Below, piece after piece: positions 1 through 5,590 of a stretch of DNA of 7,798 nucleotides. Made by a program: the position numbers and the translations under genes. The DNA lies in NCBI GenBank assembly GCA_005772945.1, contig SXIE01000246.1, positions 1 through 7,798 of the forward strand, in the 5' to 3' direction. The stretch is from Pseudomonadota bacterium. GTDB lineage: Bacteria; Myxococcota; UBA9042; PHBI01. A model generated the notes under the pieces. That model was not told the origin of the DNA, did not search any database, and saw nothing but the letters and a program-made list of their open reading frames with translations. The stretch's first letter is position 1. Each line of letters begins with the position of its first letter.

Positions 1-754
1 CCGCGGGCGCGCCGGGGGTACGCTCGGAGGCCCCGTCGCGACGCGCGACCCAGGCCTCGGCGAGCGCGGCGTTGACGAGCGCGACGAAGAAGACGAGGCC
101 CGGCACGCCGACCAGCCCGGCGATGCACGCGACGGGCGGGAACTCCCAGAACGCTTGCCCGAGCGACCACGGGAACACCGTCGGCCAGCCCCACTCGAGC
201 ACGACGAACAGCGCCGCGACGGCGATGGCCGAAGCCCATGGCGCACGCGTGGCGACCGCGCGCCGGACCGGCTCCGCGAGCGCGAAGAAGAGCCCATACG
301 GCAGCGCGTGCCAGGCCGCGTAGGCGAACCACATAAGCCAGGCGACCGGCAGCGGCACGGCCGACATCTCGGTCACGGTGAAGGGGATCCAGCGCATGAT
401 CACGAGCTGGAAGACGAAGCCGAGCCACCATCCCAAACGGAATCGCCGCTTGCGGGGGCGCGTGCGGACGAGAACCAGCGCGGGCATGAGGGCCACGAGC
501 ACCGGCAAGACCCAATCGCAGTCGGGCATCGCGAGAGCGATCGCGAGGCCGCCGAAGACGGCCGCGAGCCAACCGGCACTGCGCGGATGGCCGGCCAACC
601 ACGCGCGCACGCGTGCCATGCGGCCGGTGCCATTGCCGCCCGCGGCACGCGACTGCGGCACGGCCGGAACCGGAGCCGGCGGCGCGGGCGGGATCGGTTC
701 CGGATCGGGTGCGGTTGAGGGTGACGCGGGCAACATCGTGGCCAGGCTTAGCAT
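1..754 (-). CDS. lnt: Apolipoprotein N-acyltransferase, N-terminal membrane part (partial)
   Basis: Lnt transfers a third acyl chain from phospholipid to the N-terminal cysteine of diacylated lipoproteins in the inner membrane. I translated the minus strand from the ATG at 754; the frame stays open to the window edge (251 codons), so the carbon-nitrogen hydrolase domain with the Glu-Lys-Cys triad lies outside. What is visible is a chain of hydrophobic segments (about residues 60-78, 81-96, 107-123, 133-160, 174-187 and 208-232) with Lnt-like features: MRWIPF after the second segment pair, then LEWGWPTVFPWSLGQ (186-200), then GLVGVPGL and VN. Residues 11-45 form a Pro/Ala-rich, charged extension ahead of the first helix. 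The start is uncertain: no clear Shine-Dalgarno precedes Met1 (754), Met7 (736) or Met46 (619); the last would remove the extension. The gene is divergent from the secreted-protein gene at 826. Family call is strong; start is not. Confidence 0.85.
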   Translation of the reverse strand, partial: MLSLATMLPASPSTAPDPEPIPPAPPAPVPAVPQSRAAGGNGTGRMARVRAWLAGHPRSAGWLAAVFGGLAIALAMPDCDWVLPVLVALMPALVLVRTRPRKRRFRLGWWLGFVFQLVIMRWIPFTVTEMSAVPLPVAWLMWFAYAAWHALPYGLFFALAEPVRRAVATRAPWASAIAVAALFVVLEWGWPTVFPWSLGQAFWEFPPVACIAGLVGVPGLVFFVALVNAALAEAWVARRDGASERTPGAPA

Positions 755-777
755 GGCGCGGGCGCTCTGACAGCGGC

Positions 778-806
778 TTGACACGGACGAATGCTGTGCT
801 CTCGTC
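778..806 (+). promoter_or_regulatory. Candidate promoter of the secreted-protein gene
   Basis: A perfect TTGACA box lies at 778-783, 42 bases before the ATG at 826, in the short divergent region after lnt. No good -10 hexamer is seen 16-18 bases downstream (801-806 reads ctcgtc). Only the -35 half is therefore supported; high-GC genomes often have poorly conserved -10 elements. Confidence 0.3.
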
Positions 807-807
807 G

Positions 808-823
808 CGACCTCGGGAGGTCG
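808..823. promoter_or_regulatory. Palindrome over the ribosome binding site
   Basis: CGACCTC (808-814) and GAGGTCG (817-823) are perfect inverted arms separated by GG. The Shine-Dalgarno GGGAGG (815-820) of the gene starting at 826 lies inside. As RNA it could form a six-pair stem with a CGGG loop that hides the AGG; as DNA it could be an operator. Function is inferred only from its position. Confidence 0.4.
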
Positions 824-825
824 AT

Positions 826-1497
826 ATGGGTGGTGCGCGGTGGTGGGTGGCGACGGGCCTCGGCTTGGTGCAGGCGCTCGCGGCGGTGGGCGCCCAGGCG
901 GAGCCCGTCGACCCGGGTGGGCTCGGCGCGACGGGCCGCGACGAGGGCGTCTGGGCGGGGCGCGAAACGGGGGCGTCGGCCGGCGATTCGTCGCGGGCAA
1001 GCGCGTCGCGCTCTTCGCAAGCGAATTGGGTCACGCTCCAGGTGCGCGGCAAGGCGCTGATCTTCACGGACGCGCGCAGCGTGTGGGTCGGGACCGCCAG
1101 CTGGCAAATCGGCGGCCCGGGGACCAAGGCGGGCGCGCTCGACTTCGATGTCACCTGGAAGCTCCAGGCGGCGCTCACGCTGAACGGCGGCCCATCGCGG
1201 ATCCGCCCGGGCCAAAAGAGTCTCTTGCGCGTACGCCTCGACCCCGGCGGGGCGACGTTGGCGTTTTGTATGACCCCGCCGGGGTCGCCCGCCAAGCGCC
1301 CGAGCTCGGCCAGTGACGCGGGCGCGGGGCGCGGAATCCGCTGCTTCGATCTGAAACAGGCCCTTGTCGCACCACCCGTTCCCGCGGCCGAGTCCGACTT
1401 CGAATGCATGCGCGAGTGTCGCCAGCAGAACATGGCGCGGGCGGTGAGCGCCGATCAGATCGACGCCGACTGTCGCCGGGCATGCGCGCCCCGTTGA
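826..1497 (+). CDS. Secreted protein of unknown function with C-terminal twin CX3C motif
   Basis: A 223-residue protein I do not recognise. Start choice: ATG 826 has GGGAGG at 815-820, five bases upstream, and opens a clear Sec signal peptide: short N-region with Arg5, hydrophobic stretch about 6-22, and a likely cut after AQA (23-25). The same frame is open further upstream, but that part reads as low-complexity antisense of lnt. The mature part begins with a disordered Gly/Ser/Arg-rich stretch (26-66), then a segment rich in alternating hydrophobic residues (about 67-148, probably beta) with many Trp. Six cysteines are visible: C148, C173, C194, C198, C216 and C220. The last four form C-MRE-C, 17 residues, C-RRA-C, the pattern of an alpha-helical hairpin held by two disulphides. 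It ends 31 bases before pgk and may share its transcript. An envelope structural or binding role is conceivable, but nothing points to an enzyme. Confidence 0.75.
   Translation: MGGARWWVATGLGLVQALAAVGAQAEPVDPGGLGATGRDEGVWAGRETGASAGDSSRASASRSSQANWVTLQVRGKALIFTDARSVWVGTASWQIGGPGTKAGALDFDVTWKLQAALTLNGGPSRIRPGQKSLLRVRLDPGGATLAFCMTPPGSPAKRPSSASDAGAGRGIRCFDLKQALVAPPVPAAESDFECMRECRQQNMARAVSADQIDADCRRACAPR
1239..1287. repeat. 14-base inverted repeat within the secreted-protein gene
   Basis: Arms 1239-1252 (CGACCCCGGCGGGG) and 1274-1287 (CCCCGCCGGGGTCG) are perfectly complementary around a 21-base, less GC-rich loop. Each arm region is also nearly palindromic by itself (GACCCCG-C-CGGGGTC at 1272-1286), so the two copies match in direct as well as inverted orientation. 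It lies in codons for DPGG and TPPG. No U-run follows, so it is not an ordinary terminator. Confidence 0.6.
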
Positions 1498-1528
1498 CGC
1501 CCGCGGGCGGCGCGGGTAGAGCCGCTGC

Positions 1529-2734
1529 ATGGAAACCTACATTCGCGATATGCGTGACATGGCGCTCGAGGGACGCCGCCTGTTTCTGCGCGTCGACTTC
1601 AATGTCCCGCTGACCAAGCAGGGCGCGGTTTCGGATGACACGCGCATCCGTGCGGCCTTGCCGACGATCCAGCTGGCGCAGAAGAAGGGCGCGCGCATCG
1701 TGCTCGCGAGCCATCTCGGACGACCGGACGGCAAGCCTGATCCGAAGTACAGCATGGTCCCGGTCGGGCAGCGCCTGGCGGAGCTCCTCGCGTGCGAGGT
1801 GCTGGTGCCCGACGACTGCGTCGGCGATGCACCGCGCAGCCTTGTGCAGAGCCAGCGCGACGGGCAGATCGTGTTGCTCGAAAACCTACGCTACCACGCC
1901 GGCGAAGAGGCCAACGACGACGCGTTTGCGCGGCAGTTGGCAGCGCTCTGCGACGCCTACGTCAATGACGCCTTCGGGGCGGCGCATCGTGCGCACGCCT
2001 CGGTCGACGCGCTGCCACGCATGATGAAGGACCGCGCGGCGGGACTCCTCATGCGCAAGGAAGTCGACATTCTGAGCGGCCTCCTGAAGGACCCAGGGCA
2101 CCCGTTCGTGGCGGTGCTCGGCGGGGCCAAGGTGAGCGACAAGATCGCGGTCGTCGAGTCGCTGCTGGGCAAGTGCGACGCGCTGCTCGTCGGCGGGGCG
2201 ATGGCCTACACGTTCCTCGCGGCCAAGGGCGTGACCCTCGGCAAATCGCGGGTGGAGGCCGACAAGGTGAACCTCGCCAAGCGCGCGCTGGCCAAGGCCG
2301 AAGCGCGGCGCGTGCCGATCTACCTCCCGGTCGATCACCTCGTCGTCCAAGAGGTCCAGCCCACGGCGCCGACGTCGGTGGCGACGAACGCAGGCTTCCC
2401 CGAGGACGGCATCGCGGTCGACATCGGCCCGGCGACGGCGGCGCAGTACGCCGAGCTCGTGCGCAACGCGCGCACGGTGTTCTGGAATGGACCGATGGGG
2501 ATCTTCGAGATGGCTCCCTTCGCGGGTGGGACCAGGGAGATCGGGCAGGCGATCGCGGCCTGTGGAGGCACGACGGTCGTCGGTGGCGGCGACTCGGTGG
2601 CGGCGCTGCAGCAGCTCGGGCTTACCGAGCGCGTGACGCACGCCTCGACGGGCGGCGGCGCGGCGCTCGAGCTGCTCGAGGGGCGTGATTTGCCGGGTGT
2701 GGAGGCGCTGCGCGTGCCGCGTCCAGAGCTCTGA
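1529..2734 (+). CDS. pgk: Phosphoglycerate kinase
   Basis: A cytoplasmic glycolytic enzyme that transfers phosphate between 1,3-bisphosphoglycerate and ADP. The 401-residue product has normal length for bacterial PGK and carries the family signatures in order: RVDFNVPL (21-28), SHLGRP with substrate-binding basic residues (61-66), [12 protein letters not shown] (116-127), [16 protein letters not shown] (143-158), [10 protein letters not shown] (196-205), GGAMAYTFL (222-230), [11 protein letters not shown] (317-327), and the nucleotide-binding GGGDS (352-356) followed by THASTGGGA (370-378). Nothing required appears missing. The start at ATG 1529 has only a weak purine stretch (gtagag) upstream; Met8 is an alternative, but Met1 gives the usual distance to RVDFNVPL. 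It follows the secreted-protein gene by 31 bases and precedes tpiA by 29, so pgk-tpiA is very probably one operon. The gap gene often found upstream is absent and the unknown secreted-protein gene stands in that place. Confidence 0.97.
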   Translation: METYIRDMRDMALEGRRLFLRVDFNVPLTKQGAVSDDTRIRAALPTIQLAQKKGARIVLASHLGRPDGKPDPKYSMVPVGQRLAELLACEVLVPDDCVGDAPRSLVQSQRDGQIVLLENLRYHAGEEANDDAFARQLAALCDAYVNDAFGAAHRAHASVDALPRMMKDRAAGLLMRKEVDILSGLLKDPGHPFVAVLGGAKVSDKIAVVESLLGKCDALLVGGAMAYTFLAAKGVTLGKSRVEADKVNLAKRALAKAEARRVPIYLPVDHLVVQEVQPTAPTSVATNAGFPEDGIAVDIGPATAAQYAELVRNARTVFWNGPMGIFEMAPFAGGTREIGQAIAACGGTTVVGGGDSVAALQQLGLTERVTHASTGGGAALELLEGRDLPGVEALRVPRPEL

Positions 2735-2763
2735 GACCGAGGCCGAAAGCGGGAGGGAACGAC

Positions 2764-3525
2764 ATGGGAGCGAAGCGTCGGCGCATGGTCGCCGGGAACT
2801 GGAAGATGAATCCGACCCTGGGACGCGGGCTCGCGCTCGCACGCGAGGTGGTCGAGCGCACGCGCGACGTGGCCGATCGCGTGGACGTGGTGATCTGCCC
2901 ACCGGCCCCGTTTCTCGCGCCGATCGCGGGGGTCATCGGCGGCACCCATGTCGCGCTCGGGGCGCAGAACGTTCACCCCGACAAGCACGGCGCCTATACC
3001 GGCGAGGTCGCGGCGATGATGCTCGGCGAGGTGGGCGTTCGCTACGTCCTGTGCGGGCATTCGGAGCGCCGGCAGCTCTTCGGCGAGTCGCCCGAGTTCG
3101 TCGGAGCCAAGGTCCAGGCGGCCCACCGCGATGGGATCATCCCGATCTTGTGCGTGGGCGAGACCCTCGAAGAGCGCGAGGCCGGCACGACCGAGGCGGT
3201 GGTGCTGTGGCAACTCGAGGCCGGGTTGGCGGGGCTCCACCATGCGCAGGTCGCGGCGATGGTCCTCGCGTACGAGCCGGTCTGGGCGATCGGGACCGGG
3301 CGCAACGCGACGCCCGAGCAGGCCCAGGCGGTCCACGCGCGCATCCGCCAGTGGCTGGGCGGGCAGGTCGGGGCCGAGCTGGCCGAGGAGGTGCGCATCC
3401 TCTATGGAGGCAGCATCAAGGCGTCGAACGCCGTCGCGCTCTTCGCGGGGCCGGACATCGACGGCGGGCTGGTCGGCGGGGCGAGCCTCGAGGCGGACGG
3501 TTTCGCGGCGATTGTGCGCGCGTGA
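2764..3525 (+). CDS. tpiA: Triosephosphate isomerase
   Basis: Interconverts dihydroxyacetone phosphate and glyceraldehyde 3-phosphate in the cytoplasm as a dimeric TIM barrel. The 253-residue length is typical. Visible catalytic and binding elements: GNWKMN (11-16) with Asn12 and Lys14; LCGHSERR (96-103) with electrophile His99; AYEPVWAIGTG (169-179) with catalytic base Glu171 and the phosphate-gripping loop; LYGGS (213-217); and GGLVGGASL (234-242) for phosphate binding. The start at ATG 2764 is fixed by GGGAGGG at 2751-2757, six bases upstream. It lies 29 bases after pgk in the same orientation, a common pairing suggesting co-transcription. The 122-base gap that follows contains its own promoter candidate, so secG may be transcribed both from this operon and independently. 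No unusual residues were seen. Confidence 0.97.
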   Translation: MGAKRRRMVAGNWKMNPTLGRGLALAREVVERTRDVADRVDVVICPPAPFLAPIAGVIGGTHVALGAQNVHPDKHGAYTGEVAAMMLGEVGVRYVLCGHSERRQLFGESPEFVGAKVQAAHRDGIIPILCVGETLEEREAGTTEAVVLWQLEAGLAGLHHAQVAAMVLAYEPVWAIGTGRNATPEQAQAVHARIRQWLGGQVGAELAEEVRILYGGSIKASNAVALFAGPDIDGGLVGGASLEADGFAAIVRA

Positions 3526-3531
3526 CGGCGC

Positions 3532-3560
3532 TTGACCCTCCCCGTCGAACCTGTTAGGTC
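3532..3560 (+). promoter_or_regulatory. Candidate secG promoter
   Basis: TTGACC (3532-3537), a 17-base spacer, then TAGGTC (3555-3560) within tgttaggt. Spacing is ideal for a primary sigma factor and the -35 box matches the consensus in five of six positions; the -10 is weak. It begins six bases after the tpiA stop and would give a secG leader of about 80 bases. Part of it (3546-3557) recurs upstream of the gene at 4705. Confidence 0.5.
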
Positions 3561-3570
3561 GCTCCACCCA

Positions 3571-3584
3571 GCGCCTTCGGGCGC
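3571..3584 (+). other. UUCG-capped hairpin in the secG leader
   Basis: GCGCC (3571-3575), TTCG, GGCGC (3580-3584) forms a perfect five-pair stem closed by a C(UUCG)G tetraloop, an exceptionally stable RNA fold. No T-run follows, so intrinsic termination is unlikely. It would sit within about 5 bases of the inferred 5' end and could protect the message; this role is inference. Confidence 0.45.
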
Positions 3585-3630
3585 CCATTGCATCCTTCTC
3601 GGGCAAGCGCGGTGCGCTCCTGAGGACATC

Positions 3631-3651
3631 ATGGCCGGGAGGCCTTCGTGA
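3631..3651 (+). CDS. Possible leader mini-ORF MAGRPS coupled to secG
   Basis: ATG at 3631 opens six codons (MAGRPS) ending in TGA at 3649-3651, so its stop overlaps the secG GTG (3648-3650) as GTGA, the classic arrangement for translational coupling. It has its own GAGGA (3622-3626), four bases upstream. The secG Shine-Dalgarno GGGAGG (3637-3642) lies inside its codons 3 and 4. It may be fortuitous at this size, and the peptide itself need not matter. Confidence 0.3.
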   Translation: MAGRPS

Positions 3652-4181
3652 CGACGATTGTCACCATCTTGTTCGTGCTCGTGTGCCTGCTGCTGATCCT
3701 CGTGATCCTGCTCCAGCCCGGTAAGGGTGGCGGCATGGGCTCGCTGGGCGGTGGCCCGGGCACGGGCGTCTTCGGCTCCAAAGGCGCGGTCCCGTTTCTG
3801 TCGAAGATGACGGTCTACCTGAGCATCGGTTTCGCCGTGCTCGTCTTGATCCTCGCGAAGATGAACATGCCCACGAGCGGCGTGAACTCGACGGTCGAGG
3901 GTGCGGGCGCGGACGCGGTCGTCGGCGCCGACGCGATGACGGAGCCGGCCGAGGTCAGTGCGTCGGCCGATGCCGGCGCGGCCGCAGCCGAGGTCGCCGT
4001 GACGCCCGTGGCCGACGCTGGCCCGGCGGCGGTCGAGGCTGGCCCCTCGGGAGCGGCGCCGACTGCGCCTCCCACGCCGACCCCGGCACCCGTTCCGACC
4101 CCGGCACCCGTTCCGGCACCGGCACCCGTTCCGGCACCGGCACCCGTTCCGGCACCGGCACCCGTTCCGGGCAACCCGTAA
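3648..4181 (+). CDS. secG: Protein translocase subunit SecG with long Ala/Pro-rich tail
   Basis: SecG is the small auxiliary subunit of the SecYEG channel that assists SecA-driven export. GTG 3648 is the start: GGGAGG (3637-3642) stands five bases upstream and residue 1 opens directly into the first helix. Order of parts: membrane helix about 4-22; the conserved linker QPGKGGGMGSLGGG (23-36) followed by FGSKGAVPFL (42-51); second helix about 54-71. These are the typical features of the family. SecG proteins are usually about 75-130 residues; this one has 177 because of a roughly 100-residue tail of Ala, Val, Asp and Pro ending in PAPVPA repeats. With the known N-out/C-out topology of SecG the tail would lie in the periplasm. 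It follows tpiA, as in many bacteria, and the next gene starts six bases after its stop. Confidence 0.93.
   Translation: MTTIVTILFVLVCLLLILVILLQPGKGGGMGSLGGGPGTGVFGSKGAVPFLSKMTVYLSIGFAVLVLILAKMNMPTSGVNSTVEGAGADAVVGADAMTEPAEVSASADAGAAAAEVAVTPVADAGPAAVEAGPSGAAPTAPPTPTPAPVPTPAPVPAPAPVPAPAPVPAPAPVPGNP
4083..4172 (+). repeat. Five tandem 18-base repeats in the secG tail
   Basis: Units at 4083, 4101, 4119, 4137 and 4155. Three central copies are identical (ccggcacccgttccggca); the first differs at its end (gacc) and the last ends gggc. Each encodes a PAPVPA-like hexapeptide. Identity at the DNA level, not just in protein, suggests recent expansion by slippage or unequal exchange. The number of units may vary between strains. 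Confidence 0.9.
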
Positions 4182-4187
4182 GTCGGC

Positions 4188-4637
4188 GTGGGCACGCGCT
4201 CCGCGCCGATCGAAAGCGGCGCGAGACGCATACGCCTCCGCGTCTTGCTCGCAGCGCTCGTGCTGGCCGGCGCGAGCGCGTGTGCGCAGCTCGCCGGCGA
4301 CCCGTCGGCCATCGTGCGAACCGCCGTCGACGCCGCCCGGGAGCAGGACCGCGAGGCTTTCCTGGCGTGCTTCACCCCGCGCTCGCGCCCGCTGCTCATC
4401 ACCTGGTGGAATGCGGTCGACGACGTGAGGCCCGCGCTCGGGCGACTCGGGGCGAGCGAGGTCGCCGTGACGGACATCAAGCTCCTGCGCGACCGCGACG
4501 TCGACGTCGAGCGTGCGATCGTCTCACTGCGCGAGGGGCAGGCGTCGATGCGCGTCATCGTCCATCGGCTGGCGGGCGAATGGCGCATCGATCTGCGCGA
4601 CACGGAGCGCGCCCAGATCGGCAACGCAAGTTTGTGA
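4188..4637 (+). CDS. Small exported protein or lipoprotein, first of a tandem trio
   Basis: 149 residues; no known gene name. The GTG at 4188 is the first possible start, because an in-frame TAA (which is also the secG stop) lies three codons before it. No strong Shine-Dalgarno is seen, so translation may be coupled to secG, six bases upstream. A basic N-region (R13, R14, R16, R18) leads to a hydrophobic core (19-28) and Cys32 in GASAC, a poor lipobox because position -3 is Ala; a soluble periplasmic protein is also possible. The mature part has an Ala-rich helix with a DREAFLACFTPRSRPLL stretch (54-70), then alternating hydrophobic strands and a final GEWRIDL (130-136). The layout resembles NTF2/cystatin-like alpha+beta domains. 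Both landmarks, (F)xxxFT followed by Ser and a late G-W-x-ID, recur in the two genes downstream, which I take as paralogues. Confidence 0.75.
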   Translation: MGTRSAPIESGARRIRLRVLLAALVLAGASACAQLAGDPSAIVRTAVDAAREQDREAFLACFTPRSRPLLITWWNAVDDVRPALGRLGASEVAVTDIKLLRDRDVDVERAIVSLREGQASMRVIVHRLAGEWRIDLRDTERAQIGNASL

Positions 4638-4682
4638 GCCCGCGCGACGAACTTGGCCGCGGGACACCTCGCGCGTTTTCTC

Positions 4683-4705
4683 CGACCCTGTTAGTGTGCC
4701 GTCCA
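4683..4705 (+). promoter_or_regulatory. Candidate promoter for a leaderless transcript
   Basis: CGACCCTGTTAG (4683-4694) matches 11 of 12 bases of the secG promoter region at 3546-3557. TAGTGT (4692-4697) fits TANNNT and ends seven bases before the ATG at 4705, where transcription would begin if it is a -10 box. No Shine-Dalgarno precedes that ATG, which fits leaderless translation. No convincing -35 is visible. Confidence 0.35.
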
Positions 4706-5115
4706 TGACGAGGACATCGCATCGGCGGTGGTGGCTGGCGGCGTGGGCGTTCGTGGGGCTCCTCGGGGCCTGCGGGAGCGCTCCACCGGATCGCCTCGAA
4801 GCGGCGCGCGCCGCGGTGCTCGACAAAGACACCGCCAAGTTTGCCACCTACTTCACGCGCAACTCTCAGCTCTTCTTGCTGCAGATGCTGCGCAACGCGG
4901 AGCGCTCCAAGATCCACTACGCGAAGAACGCGTTCGACTTCCTGCCCGAGGGCGACGTCGAGGAGATCACGATCGACGGGAACGCGGCCTTCCTCAAGAT
5001 CAAGAACAAGCGCGGCATTGAAGAGATCCGCATGGTGGAGGAAGGCGGCGAGTGGTGCATCGACCTCTTCGCCCTCGAGCGCTTCTGGAAACCCCTGCAG
5101 GGCGGTCAGTTGTGA
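4705..5115 (+). CDS. Small lipoprotein, second of a tandem trio
   Basis: 136 residues. ATG 4705 opens a textbook lipoprotein signal: RR at 7-8, hydrophobic 9-20, lipobox LGAC with Cys23. The +2 residue is Gly, so an outer-membrane destination is plausible under the E. coli rule. The mature protein has an Ala-rich helix with KDTAKFATYFTRNSQLFLLQML (41-62, two adjacent stretches), then charged strands around EEITIDGNAAFLKI (86-99) and a closing GGEWCIDLFALERFW (114-128). These features parallel the first and third members of the trio and suggest an NTF2-like fold of the kind found in many small lipoproteins; function unknown. One extra cysteine (C118) replaces the Arg of its neighbours in the W-x-ID motif. 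It begins 67 bases after the preceding gene, and lacks a Shine-Dalgarno, which may mean a separate leaderless transcript. Confidence 0.8.
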   Translation: MTRTSHRRWWLAAWAFVGLLGACGSAPPDRLEAARAAVLDKDTAKFATYFTRNSQLFLLQMLRNAERSKIHYAKNAFDFLPEGDVEEITIDGNAAFLKIKNKRGIEEIRMVEEGGEWCIDLFALERFWKPLQGGQL

Positions 5116-5161
5116 AGTCATTCGCGGCGGGCAAGCGCAGGTTCATGCACGGAGACCGGCA

Positions 5162-5563
5162 GTGAGCGGACGTAGGTTGGCGTGGGGCCTCGTGGCGATG
5201 CTCGGGATCGGCGCGGGCTGCGGCGCAGCAGGACCCAAGCAGGTCTATGTCGGCATGACCACGTCGGCGGAGTTTGGCGATGTCGACGGGTTCCTCGCGG
5301 CCTTCACGAAGGAATCCAAGCCGCTGGTCGAATCGCAGATCAGCCTCACGGAGGCTTACGGACTGCGCAACGACAACCCCGCGACACTCCTCGTGTTTCC
5401 GACGGTCGACGAGGTCATCGAGGACGGCGACCGGGCGATCATCTCGGTGTCGAAGGGGTCCGCCAAGCGCAAGATCCTGATGGTCAAGTCGGACGACGGC
5501 TGGCGCATCGACGTCAAGCAGCTCGCCGAGTTCTGGGACGCCGAGAAGAAGAAGAAGAACTGA
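5162..5563 (+). CDS. Small lipoprotein, third of a tandem trio
   Basis: 133 residues. GTG 5162 is chosen because it begins a proper signal peptide (RR at 4-5, hydrophobic 6-18) with ggag at 5151-5154, seven bases upstream; the frame upstream is the shifted reading of the preceding gene. Cys20 in GAGC is the probable lipidation site, although Gly at position -3 is unusual. The mature part contains AEFGDVDGFLAAFTKESKPLV (two adjacent stretches, 36-56), VDEVIEDGDRAIISV (82-96) and DGWRIDVKQLAEFW (112-125), which line up with the corresponding parts of the second member (helix with FxxxFT-x-x-S, paired strands, W-x-ID then EFW/ERFW). It ends in a Lys-rich tail (129-132). The gene ends 27 bases from the converging murJ stop, with no obvious terminator between. 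Function unknown. Confidence 0.78.
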   Translation: MSGRRLAWGLVAMLGIGAGCGAAGPKQVYVGMTTSAEFGDVDGFLAAFTKESKPLVESQISLTEAYGLRNDNPATLLVFPTVDEVIEDGDRAIISVSKGSAKRKILMVKSDDGWRIDVKQLAEFWDAEKKKKN

Positions 5564-5590
5564 CAGAGTTCGCTCGGGGCGATCGGCGCT

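Noticed and set aside
155..718. Plus-strand frames of 130-187 codons near the left edge
   Set aside because: Low-complexity His/Arg/Gly products; the minus strand of the same region reads as the membrane part of Lnt.
1498..1525. Short palindrome CGCCCGCGGGCG and an overlapping GCGGC/GCCGC stem before pgk
   Set aside because: Short, purely G/C and mutually exclusive; expected often at this base composition.
748..1530. A 260-codon minus-strand frame opposite the secreted-protein gene
   Set aside because: Arg/Ala-rich with no motif; the plus strand has a ribosome site, signal peptide and ordered cysteines.
2666..2680. Palindrome CTCGAGC-T-GCTCGAG near the end of pgk
   Set aside because: It results from preferred Leu and Glu codons for LELLE; such strings are common in GC-rich genes.
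3571..3600. UUCG hairpin considered as the tpiA terminator
   Set aside because: Stem has only five pairs and is followed by ccattgcatcc, not a T-run.
2335..3606. A 423-codon open frame on the minus strand across pgk and tpiA
   Set aside because: It spans two clear genes on the other strand and has Arg/Asp/Pro-rich composition without any domain; a GC-bias shadow.
4083..4172. Regular 18-base repeats considered as a CRISPR array
   Set aside because: Units are directly joined with no spacers, lie in frame within secG and encode a Pro/Ala repeat.
5564..5590. Possible bidirectional terminator between the third lipoprotein and murJ
   Set aside because: No stem with adjoining T/A runs could be found in the 27 bases.
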